A stretch of 64,000 bases of DNA from Opeltia flavorubescens (lineage: Eukaryota; Ascomycota; Lecanoromycetes; Teloschistales; Teloschistaceae): the NCBI GenBank assembly GCA_000442125.1, contig KE546981.1, positions 558,001 through 622,000 on the forward strand. The letters run 5' to 3'. Under the pieces are notes generated by a model. That model did no database searches. It saw nothing but the letters and a program-made list of their open reading frames with translations, and had not been told where the DNA came from. Positions 29,301 through 40,930 of this stretch are shown here, piece after piece; position 1 is the stretch's first letter; each line of letters starts with the position of its first letter. The position numbers and the translations under genes are program-made.

Positions 29301-32300
29301 AAAATTTATATTAATATTTAATAGTATTTTTTAACTATAAATTTAAAAGTATAGAATTTTATTAAAATATATATAATAAAAAATTTTATATTATAATTTT
29401 AAACTTTAAAAATTAGTAATATTATTTATAAAAATTTAAAAAAATAATTTATATAATTATAAATTATAATAATTTTAAATATTTTTTAATTATAAAAAAA
29501 TTTATTATAAAATAAATATAGTAAATAAATAAACTAGTTATATTTCTTTTTTATATAAAATTTTAAAAAGAATTTATTAAATTTAATTAATATATTATTT
29601 AAAAAAATTTAATATTATAAAATCTAATAATAATAAAAATAATAATAATAATTTTTTATTTATTTTATAAAATAAATTTTATATTAAAAATTACTAGTTT
29701 AAATTATAAAAAAAAATAAAATATTTAAAATAATTTAATTTATAATAATTTTAATAATAGAATTAAATAGTATAATTATTATAAATATTTTTACTATTTA
29801 TAAAAATAAAAAAAAATTTAAAAAAATTTATAAATTTTTAAATTTTATAAACTTTCGATTTTTAATTTAATAAATTATTAAATTAAAATTTTTTTTTAAA
29901 TATATAATTATTTATAATAAAATAATTTTTTAAATTTTAATAAAAAAATTCTTTTATTATAAAAAAGATATAATATTAAAAATTTACTATTAATTAAAAA
30001 AAATTTTTAAAATAGAAAATTAAAAAAAAATAAACTATTTTAAAAAAATTTAATAATTTATATATATAATAATTTAATAATAAAAAAAGTTTTTTTATAT
30101 ATATTATAATAAATTTAAAATAGATTATTTTATAAAAAAAAAATTAAAAAATTTAATTTATAAAAAATATTATTAATTAAATATAATTAAAAAAATAAAA
30201 AAGTATTATAAAATATATTTTAATTATTAAAAAAAAAGTATTTATTATTATAGATTTTATAATTAGTTAAAGTGAATTTTATTAGAAAATATAAAATAAT
30301 TTTATATAATAATAATAAAATTTATTACTAATTTATTATTTATAATTAATTTTTATATAAAAAAAATTTATAATTTAATTTTTATATTAATATATAAATT
30401 AATTAAATATATAATTAATATTTTTATTATTAAAAATATTAATATAAAAAAATTTATAAAGTTATTATTATATAAATTTATTAAATATTATAAAATTATA
30501 TAAAAGATTATTAATAATAAAAAATTATTTTTTATAAATAAATTTTAAAATATATTTTATTATTATTTAAATATTAAAAAAAAGTTTAATATTATATTTT
30601 ATTTTTAAATTAATAGTTAAATAAAATATTAAAATTAAATTTTAAAATATTATCTATAAATTTATTATAATTATAAATAGAATAATTAGTTAAAATTATT
30701 ATTTTTAATAGAATTTATTTATAATAATAAAATATATATAAATATTAATAAACCGTTAAATAAATTATTTAAAAAAAATATATATTATTTTAAAAATTAA
30801 ATTTAAAAATATAACTTTAAAAAAAAATATTTTTAATATCTAAAAAAATAAATTAATTAAAAAATTTAAAAAAATATTTTATTAAATTTTATAAAAAAAT
30901 TTTTAAATAATAAATAAAATATTATAATATTTATTATAAAATTATAAATTTTTTAAAAAATAGTAAAATATTATTATAAAATATTAATATTTGTATTTTA
31001 AAATTTAAAAAAAAGCTAAATAATAAATAATTAGAGCCTTTTAAAATTTTAAAAAAAATTAATAAATAAATTTATTTTTTAAGCTATTTAAATAATTTAA
31101 AAAAATTTATTTTATATTTTATATTAATTTACTCGAATTATAGTACTTTTATAATAAAAATACTAAATTTTAATCTATTTTAATAAAAAGTAAAAAAAAA
31201 TAATAAAAAGAATAAATATTTAATAAATATATAATTAAAAATAAATTCTAGTATTTAATTTATTAGATTAATATTATATTTTTTAAAAATTTTTAAAAGC
31301 TAGTTAATAATTTAAATAATATAAAAAAATCTATTAAAAATTTTAAATAAATAAAATTAAAAGGGAAAATTTAAAAAAAAATAAAAATTAAAATAAAAAT
31401 TATATTTAAAAGTAATAAAAAAAAGGATAAATTATATAAAATTTATTAATTATTAAAAAAATTATTATTAAAAGGTTATATATAAATTAAAAAATTTATA
31501 TTATTATACTAATTTAAATAATTATTATTTTTATATATTAATCTATAATATACCTATATTTTTAAATAAAATTATTAATTATTATATTTTAAAGTAAATT
31601 ATTAATAAAAGTTTTTAAATAAATAATTAAAAAAATTATTATTAAAATTTATTTTTTTAATAATTTATTAAATATTATCTACTATATTTTATAATAAAAT
31701 AAAAGCTTCCGCTATTATAAAAATAAAAAATTTAACTATATTTACTATTTTTAAAATAGTAATATTAATAAATTTACGTTTTATAATAAACTTTAATTAA
31801 TATTTCTAAAAATATTACTATTAAAAAATAAAAATAACTCTAAAATTTACTTTTAAATAAAAATACTAGTAAAAATTCTAGAATATATATTATTTTTTTT
31901 TAAATAAATACTCTATTTATATAAATAATTAATAAAAAAATAGTAGTTATATTTAATAGCTTTTTTTATAAATATATAATAAATATACGCGTAATTTATT
32001 ATAAAGCGTTTAATATATTATATATATTTAATTAAATTTTTATTAATTAAAAAAAATTATATTAATATTTAATTTAAAAAAATTAAAAAATTTAATAATT
32101 ATTTAAAAATATTATTAAAATTATAAATTATAAAATTATAATTTAAATATTTAAAAAATCTATTTTTTATATATTTTTAAACTATAGCTTTTTTTTATAA
32201 TTTTTTTTAAATAAAAAAACTATAATAAAAGTTATATAAAATATTTAAAAAAATTTATTTTAAGTTTATTAGTTTATTAGATTAATTAGAATTTATAAAA

Positions 32301-33323
32301 TTAAATAAAAATTTTAAAAAAATAAAAGAAATTTATAATTCTAGTATTATAATTTAATAAATATATTATAATAATAATTAAAAATTATATTTATATAATA
32401 AACTATAATTTAATATTTAAAATAAATAAAAAGCTATAAAAAATTTATAATTTAGCGAAAAATAAATATTTAAAAAAAAGAATAATTATTTAAATATTTA
32501 AAAAAATATTTATTAAAAAAAAATATTATAAAAATAAAAAATGGTTTAATAAATAGTAGTTTTATAAATAATAGCTAAATAAAAAAGTAATTATTTTTTT
32601 TTTTATTATATTTATAATTTATTAAAGAATATAATTTTTAAAAAAATTCTAACCAATTTTATATCTACTATTATATATTTTTTAAAAGTAAATTAAAGCT
32701 AAAAATCGAATTTTAAACGATTTTATATAATAAAAAATAATTTAATACTATTAAAGTAATTTTAAAATATTTTATTATTCTATAATAAATAAAATAATAT
32801 TTTAAAAAAGAAAATTATATAATAAAAATATTATTTATTTATAAATTTAATATTTAAAAATAACCTAATATTATTAAAAGCCGAAATTTATAAATTTTAT
32901 TTTTTAAACAAATTTTAAAAAAATTTTATATTATTTTAAATTATTTTATAATAAATAAAAAAAGAATATTTTAATATATTTATCTATAAATTTAATTTTT
33001 TAAATTTTATAAAATAATATTAAATAGATATTATAAATAAAAAATCTAAAATTTATAAATATTTAAATAAAATTAAAATAATTTATTTAATTTATTTAAA
33101 TTAATTAAATAAATTAAAAAAATAATTATATTTTTAATTAAATTATAAAATATTTAAAATTTATAATTATATATAAAGTCCGTTTATTTATAATTTATAA
33201 AATTGATTTTTATAGATTCTAATATAATTATATACCGGCTAGTAAAAAATAGAAGTATATTATATAAATTTATTATCTATTAATAGGATTTAAAGGATTA
33301 AATTTAATTAAAAAAAATTAAAT

Positions 33324-33536
33324 TATAAAACCGAAGGTCTAGAGGGTATAAAATTTATAAAAGGTAGAACTATATTTAATATAAATAGTACCTATATTTA
33401 AAAAAAATTTTATAAATTTTAAACTATTAATTTTTTAATAATTAATTCTATTACTATTTAAATAAACGTCTTTTATATTCTATTATACAGCTCCGTTAAC
33501 CCGAGGTTTACAGGTTATTTACCTAGCGATCTTATA
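33324..33536. repeat. LTR, family A copy 2, right
   Basis: It starts TATAAAACCGAAGGTCTAGA and ends ACCTAGCGATCTTATA. It is the reverse complement of 17804-18016. This is the least RIP-damaged of the four LTRs by eye: TTAACCCGAGGTTTACAGG survives. Confidence 0.85.
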
Positions 33537-34150
33537 ATTAAATTATATATATTTATTTTTAATAAAATTATAATAAATATTATTAAAATCTTTTATAATT
33601 CTTTTAAAAAAAAAAGAAAATTTTTTAATATTTATAATAATAATAAAAACTATAAATTATTAAAATTAAATTTTTTTTAAAAAAATAAAAATAAATAAAA
33701 TAAAATAAAAATATAATATATATTATAAAATAACTTTTATTATATATTTAAATATCTATTTATATATTTGAACTATATATAAAAAAATCAATCGAATATA
33801 TTTTCTATTATATATTAAGATTAAAATTAATTTATTATTTTATAAGATTTATTAATTAAAAGTTAATTTAATATATAAAATAATTAGCGGACTATTTAAA
33901 ATAATTATTAGTAGTTTTTATCTAAAACTATTACTCCGTTATAATAAAATTAAAATAAAAATTAATGTAATTATAATAATTAATAATATAATAATAATCG
34001 GAATTTATATAAAAATCGCTATTTTAATAATTAATAAACCGATTTTTAATAAAAAACTTCTATTAAATAGATTTTAAATAATAAAATAAAATAATACTAA
34101 AAATATAAAACTAGTTTTTATTAATTAAAAAATTTTATTAAAATTAAATA
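33537..34150 (+). mobile_element. Repeat C copy 1, last piece
   Basis: It resumes the alignment to copy 2 (about 37715-38345). Anchors are ACTATATATAAAAAAA, then TAATTATTAGTAGTTTTTAT followed by AAAACTATTACTC. It stops near 34150, where the sequence switches to family B. Summed with the other two pieces, copy 1 is about 2.2 kb against about 2.1 kb for copy 2. Confidence 0.6.
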
Positions 34151-36230
34151 TATATTATTATTAAATTATAGAAATATTTAGTATTTAAATTCTAAATTGA
34201 AGTTATATAACGAAAATATATTAAATAACTAGTATAATAGGCTTTTTAAAAACTATTAGCGGGATTATTTATATAATTATTATCCAATATAAAATTAATA
34301 AATTTTAGATATATAATAATCCTTTTTATTTATTTTTAATAAATAAAAATTAGTTTTTTAATATATTTTAATATATATATTATAAATAGATTTTTTATAA
34401 AAATCTACGCTTTTAGATTAATTTAATTATATTTAATATATTATAATTTCAATTTTTTTTCCTTTATATTTATAGGCCTGGATTATTATTAAAAATATTT
34501 ATTAAAAAAGTTCAAGATTATACTAAAAATAGGAATAATAATAATAATATAATTTTAATTTTTAAAATTCGAATATTTAATTAAAAACTATATATATAAT
34601 TTTAATAAGCGAATATTCTAATATAATTTATTGAATAATTTTTCAAAATAAAAATATTATATTTTATATAATAATATTATAAAATTATTATAGAATAATA
34701 GTATTATTTAAATAAATTTAATATTAAATTCAAATATTTATTAATATAAAAATAGAAAATAAATATATAATATAACTTTATTTTTTTATTATTAAATTTA
34801 AGTAAAAACAGCTATAATAATAGTAATTTCTCGAATATCTTTTGAATTTTATAAATAGAATAAAAAATTAAAGATTAAAACTATAAAATAGAAAAAATTA
34901 TTTAATATATTTATTATTTTAAAAAAATTAGAGTAATTTATTAATAAATTTAAATAATACTTTAAAAGTTTTATATATTTATTATTAAATTTATTTCTAA
35001 TAAATAAAATATAAATCCGGTTTATTATATTATTAATAAAAAAGTATTTTTTAATATAATAAATTTCGTATATAAAAACGAATAAAACTATTATAAATTA
35101 ATTTAAATTTTATAAATAATTATTTAATTTATTATTAAATAAAAAAAATCGGTTTTTAAATTTATTATTAAAATATTATAGATTAAAATAAAATAATATA
35201 ATATTTTAAAAGCTATATAATTATATAAAAATATTTGAAAAGTAATTAACGAGATTTTTTAAATTATAATAATCTAAAATAAATTCTATTATTAAGATTA
35301 TATATAATATTTAAATTTTAATATATTAAATAGAATATATATTAAAAAATAAATAAAAAAATAAATAAATAATACTAGCTACTCGTATAAAAAATATTAT
35401 AAAAAATATTATTATAAATCCTTTTTATAAAAAAACCTTTTTTAAAATTAAAATAATTAAAATAAATAAATTTTCAAAAAATTTGATAATAATTATATAA
35501 AAGATAAAAAAAAGTATAATAATTATAAATTTTATAATAAGCCTTTTATAAAATTAAAAAATAATAAAAATATTGATTTAAAAAATTTAAATTAAATAAA
35601 ATATTATAATTATTTTAAAAAAAATTTTTATTTTATTTACTATTTTTATATAAAAAAATTAATGAAAAAAGTATTTATTAAAAATTCTAAATTTAAGAAT
35701 AGTAAAAATTTTAATATATCTTTAAAAATTAAATAAATTTAAATAAAATTTTAATATTTCAATATAAACTAATTAAAATAATAAAAAAATTAAAATAATA
35801 TTTTATTTTTATATAAAGAAATAGATTAAAAAATATTTTTAAATTATTAAATATAAGGTTCAATATTAATTATATTTTATAAGCTAAAATAATAGAATAT
35901 AGATAAAATACCTATAAATTTTTAAATAATTTTTTAAAATATACTTTATTATATATATATAAATAGTATTAATATTAAAAAATTCAGTTAATATTAATAA
36001 TATACAAGCTTTATATTAAATTAAAATTTTTAAATTTATATTTTTTATAATAGAATCGAGTATATTATCCATTTTAAAAATTTAATAATTATATTATTAG
36101 TTTAATATAAAATAAAAAATAATAATATAAATTAATATATAATTTATTAAATAATAAATAAAAAATATTATATCGATATTTCAAAAAAGCTTTTAAAAAA
36201 AAGCTGAATCTAATATTTAATTTTATTAAT
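34150..36230 (+). mobile_element. Ty3/gypsy fossil, family B copy 1 (gag-to-protease part only)
   Basis: This part is collinear with about 6930-4440 of copy 0 on the opposite strand, with some length differences. A strong anchor is AATATTTAATTAAAAA followed by TATATATA and AATAAGCG. Another is ATTAATTATATTTTATAAGC, then TAAAATA, near 35860 here and 5065 there. A block near 35600-35660 has the look of a gag zinc-knuckle region. It lacks both LTRs. Its 3-prime end is cut at about 36230 by repeat C copy 2, exactly where copy 0 continues toward reverse transcriptase. It is broken. Confidence 0.65.
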
Positions 36231-36232
36231 TA

Positions 36233-38345
36233 TTGCGACTATATTATATAAATAAAAAATTAATAAAGTAAATAGAGCTAAATAGTTATTATAGCTCGAA
36301 AGAATTTTTATAAATATATTTATCTAATTAAATTAAACGTTTTTTAATATCTATATTTATTTAATTAAAGATTTTATAAATAGATTATTTTTTATCTTAA
36401 ATATATTATTATAACTTTATATTTATAATATAAAAAATAATAGTTATTAAATATAGTTTATATAAAATATAATACTATTAATTTCCGTATATATATATTA
36501 CTAATTATTATATAATATTAAATTATCCCGATAGATCTAATACTATTTTATCTATTATACTACTATTTTTCTTTTAATATTCGGTGAATTAAATTAATTA
36601 AAATATATTTTAGCTTTTAATTTTATTAATAAAATTTTAGATATTTTTTATAATAATTTAAAGGATTTAATCGAATTTTATAATTTTATAAGCTTTTATT
36701 ATAATTATTTTCTATATTAAAATATTTTAAAAATATATTAAACGATTTTTAAAATAGAATTATATATTTATAATAATTTTTAAAATTTATATTAATTATA
36801 TTTATAAAAAAAATTCGAGTTAATATTATTTTTTAATATAAAAATTTTTTAATAACCGGATAATTTAAATTAATATAACTTTTATTATTATTTATTTTTT
36901 AAGTTAGAATAAATATTTATATATTTTTATTAAAATAATAAACAATTATTATAATAATAATATAATAGTTTTTAAAAATGAAAAATTTTAAATTTATATT
37001 TAAAAATAAATAATAAATTTTATTTAAAATAGTTTAAACTAATATTTTTATTTTTTAAATTTATTAAAAATTTATAATATTTTAATAAATTTATAAAAAT
37101 TACTAAATCTATTAATATATTTCAATAAAAAAATAATATATCCTTTAATATTAAATTTAATTTATTTTATTTAATAAAATCGGAAAAAAAATATTATACC
37201 GCCGCTAGATATAATAAAATTTTTCTTGTAATAAAAATAATAAAATAGATCTATAAATAATAATAATCTACTATTATAATAATATTTTTTTTTTATATAA
37301 CTAATTATTTATAAACGCCCGTTTAATTTAATTATTAGAATTTTTTATATAAAATTTTTAGAATTAATTAATTATTAGATTAATAAATTTAATAATTATA
37401 TTAATAATTATAAAACTAGAATAAAAAGTTTATAATATTATTCTATTATAATTAAAGAATAATAAATGGTTTATAAATTTTATAAAATTATATAATATTT
37501 ATTATAATATATACGCTTTTATATAATATATAAATATAAATTATAAAATAATAAATATATTATTAATATATTATAATTCAAATTTTTTTTCTAAAAATAA
37601 AAAAGTTATAGAATATATTATAATAATTAGTAAATTTATTAATAAATTATTATAATTAAAAAAAGATATTTAATAATAATATATATTTTTTAATAAATAT
37701 TTTAAAAAGCTATTATTTATTATACTAATATAGCTAAAATAAATATATTATACTTTTAATAATATATAGTCTAGAAAAAAAAATTAATTTAATATTTATA
37801 ATAGTAATAAAAATTATAAAGCGCTAAAATTAAACTTTTTATAAAAAAATAAGAGTAAATAATATAAAAAAGTAATAATATATTAATTATTATAAAATTA
37901 TTTTTTCTATATATATAAATATTTATTTATATACCCGAGCTATATATAAAAAAACTAGCTAAATATATTTCCTATTCTATACTAGTATTAGAAATTTTAT
38001 ATTATTTTATAAGTTCTATTAATTAAAAATAAATTTTATATATAAAAGAATTAGCGTATTATTTAAAGTAATTATTAGTAGTTTTTATTTAAAATTATTA
38101 CTCTATTATAATAATATTCAACCGGATATTAGTAAAACTATAATTATTAATAATATAATTATAGAATCTATATAAAAGCCGCTAATTAAATAATTAACGA
38201 ATTTACTTTTAATTAAAAGTTTTTAGCGAGTAGATTTTAAATAATTGAATAGAATAATATTAGAATTAGAAAAATAGTTATTTAATATTAATAAATTTTA
38301 TTACAACTAAAAATATAATTGATAAAAAGTTTAATAAAACTTTAT
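36233..38345 (+). mobile_element. Repeat C copy 2 (uninterrupted)
   Basis: The uninterrupted copy of the repeat that is split into three at 17261-34150. It begins TTGCGACTATATTATATAAA directly after a family B junction, so its left end is well placed. It is probably the 5-prime part of a retroelement whose body continues to about 39990. The first one to two hundred bases could be LTR. No open frame survives. Confidence 0.6.
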
Positions 38346-39990
38346 ATATTATTATTAAAAACTCTAAATAATATAGTAATATAATAAAAATTATTTTATT
38401 AAAATAAAATATATAATATTTAAATTAATTAAAATAAACTAATATAATAAATTCTATAAAATTTTTAAATTAAGTAACGTTTAATATTAATATTTACGCT
38501 TCGATTATAATAAAAAACTATTTTTAATTATAATTACTACAATTAATTCAATTATTATACTAAATATTCTATTAATATTAGCGTAAACTTGTTAAAAACT
38601 AGTGAAATTATTTATAAAAATACCGGAGGTTATAAAACAAGAGATTATTAAATAATTATTGTTATAAATATTATAATTAATACGTTCAATTTTAAAAAAT
38701 ATATTACTAGTAGATTTTATTTTTTAAAAATACTATTATATAATTATAAGTATTTATTTATAATTAAATTTAAAAAATAATATTTTTTATTAAAATATAA
38801 ATTATATAATAAATTTAAATAAACGAAAATTTTTATTAAAATATCTACTATATATTATAATTTAAAAAATATTTATTTTTATAATTATTAAAAATATTAG
38901 TAAAAGATAATATAATATTAATAATTTATAATTATTAAAACTTTTTTATTTAATAAAAAGGCTATAAAATTTATAATTATTATATATAAATTTTATCTAA
39001 TAGATAATTTAAACGCGAATATATTTATTAATATCGATATTATTAAATTTAAAAATATTAATATATATTTATCTATAAATATAATAACTATTAGCTTTTA
39101 TAATAATATAATAATATTAATTATTAGTATTATTAAAAGTATTAAAATAAACGCTATTATTTATAATAGGTAAAATATTATAATATTATTATACTCTAGT
39201 AAAACTATTAAAATCGTAATTTTATTTATAAACTGAAAGTTTTAAAAATTTTTATTATTTTATATATAGAAATATATTATAGATTATATATTTTAATAAA
39301 TTTTTATTTAAAATAATTCGCCATTTTTTATTTAATTAGCTATAAAAATTTAAATTAATACTATTTAGAAATATAAAGCTGATAAATATTATTAAATTTA
39401 TTTAGAAAATAATAAACTAGTTATTAAAACTTTAAAATAAAATTGAAATAATTTTTGAAAAATTTTAAACGTTATATAATAGCTACTATAATAATTATTA
39501 TAATTTAAAATATTATTATTATATTATCTATTAATACTAATTATTAGATAAAAATAATATATTTTATAAAAATAATAGTTTTTAAAATATAAATTAAATA
39601 AACTATTTTGATTATTTCAATTAAATATTATTTATACTTATAATAAAATACTATTAATATAATTTATATAATAGAGTTAAAATATATAAATATTTTATTA
39701 AAAAAAAATCGAAAATAAATTTATAAACTCGGATAAACTTATATATATTCTATTAATATTTATAATATCAAAGTTATTGATAAAATTTTTGGTAAATTCT
39801 ATAAATAAAATAAAATAAAATAGATTATTATAATTATTGTATCTTTAATTTTTTATTTTTTAATATAGAAAAATATTAATTAAAGCTTTAAAAACTATAT
39901 TATCATTAATATTTAAATATTTAATAAAATTGTAATATTAAATATTTATCTAATTCTATTATAGATAAAATCTTTAATATAAATTTATAA
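38345..39990 (+). mobile_element. Probable Ty3/gypsy polyprotein remnant (protease/linker region)
   Basis: Near 38990-39210 the plus strand reads like the region around the aspartic protease of fungal Ty3/gypsy elements, with an ANIFIxxDIIKxKNI-type block. The stretch at 39720-39800 looks like the linker just before reverse transcriptase. It follows repeat C copy 2 without a visible boundary and may be the same element. It is broken and truncated at about 39990. Confidence 0.45.
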
Positions 39991-40000
39991 TATTAAATAG

Positions 40001-40213
40001 ACTGGTTAGATCGAGTCGAATCGAGTCGAATCGAACTCGGGTTTTTAGTTTAGTAGTCGGTTTTAGATCGAATTATTAATAAATTAAATTAAATTTAAAT
40101 TAAGTTACTAATAAATCGAGTTAGTTTTAAATTCTATTTTTTAGATTAAAAGTCGAATTAAATTATAAAATATAGACTAATAATTCGATTTAATAATCTA
40201 ATCTAATCTAATT
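40001..40213. mobile_element. hAT-like non-autonomous element (small)
   Basis: The left side carries a tandem TCGAGTCGAA TCGAGTCGAA TCGAACTCGG (40011-40040). The right side ends in a decayed CTAATCTAATCTAAT tandem (40196-40212). This is the arrangement of short elements with GGTCGGGTCGGGTC-like ends assigned to hAT. Inner arms TCGAATTATTA (40068-40078) and TAATAATTCGA (40178-40188) pair perfectly. There is no coding capacity. An 8 bp target duplication was not convincing. Alternatively it is a hairpin-forming repeat of another class. Confidence 0.45.
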
Positions 40214-40411
40214 TTTTTATAAATTATATTAGTAAAAATTTGAATTTTAGGATTTAAATAAAATTTTTATTTTATTATTATTTTTAAATTATATTATTTT
40301 AAATTTTAATTTAATTATATTTATTAATAAATTAAATTATAATAAATAAAAATATATAGTTTAAATTTTAAATAAATTTTATTACTAATATTAAAAAAAA
40401 ATATATTTATT

Positions 40412-40640
40412 TTTTGGCAGAAATCTAGTAGAGAACTAGTAGTAGTAAAAATTATTCGTTCTCTAACTATTATCAGCTGACTATATACTAGCTCGTTTAG
40501 TTTATCGCTATTTAATCGTTATCTACTAGCGCGTATAACAGCCTTATACAACTATTATATATTAATATATATAGTATATACTAATATAACTACAACGCCA
40601 GCGCTATAATAGAAATTATAATAAGTACCGCCAAATAAAA
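40412..40640. mobile_element. possible MITE with short terminal inverted repeats
   Basis: The left end TTATTTTTTGGCAG and the right end CCGCCAAATAAAAAA are imperfect inverted repeats around about 200 bp. That interior keeps more CA/TG (CAGCTGA, ACAGCC, ACAACTATTA, ACTACAACGCCAGC) than the flanks. Poly-A lies on both sides and weakens the case for exact ends. Confidence 0.35.
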
Positions 40641-40799
40641 AAAAAACTATAGCGTTCTCGCTATTATATCCTATATTCTATATACTATAAGCTATTTGCC
40701 TATAGCGCTATAAACCCAAGCCCAAATCTATTATACTAGAACGCCCAAATATATCTTATTTTATATAGTAAAATAGCCTCCTATTAAGCCTTTTTATAG

Positions 40800-40930
40800 A
40801 CCTGCTATACAAATTTGTATGGTAACTCTGTGCAAACTTATCGAAAAAACAGTTACAAATTGTTCGTTTGCTTCTAGCGCATTTATTAGCTTCGCTCGCT
40901 AGTTTTATAGATTTCGTATTTCGCGTTTAT
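40800..40930. other. patch with little RIP and nested inverted repeats
   Basis: CA and TG are common here (ACAAATTTGTATGG, CTGTGCAAAC, ACAGTTACAAATTG), unlike the surroundings. Inverted arms are GCAAAC (40832-40837) with GTTTGC (40866-40871) and GTAACT (40822-40827) with AGTTAC (40851-40856), plus the palindrome ACAAATTTGT. It is probably unique DNA or a young insertion. No gene is visible. Confidence 0.5.

Larger units (their letters stand above)
26181..33536 (+). mobile_element. Ty3/gypsy LTR retrotransposon fossil, family A copy 2 (inverted)
   Basis: A 7356 bp element with 212-213 bp LTRs (26181-26392 and 33324-33536). It is the inverted partner of 17804-25133. On the plus strand, a stretch near 28560-28960 has the spacing of Ty3/gypsy reverse transcriptase, from the palm entry to the segment after the catalytic box. 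gag/protease would lie before it and RNase H/integrase after it. The flanks ATTTA and ATTAA agree at four of five positions. RIP is as extreme as in copy 1. It is broken many times, although its length looks whole. Confidence 0.8.

Noticed and set aside
34150-38345. Repeat C copies as the two LTRs of one element around 34150-36230
   Set aside because: At over 2 kb they would be unusually long LTRs. The enclosed DNA is a family B piece without LTRs whose 3-prime end is simply cut by C copy 2.
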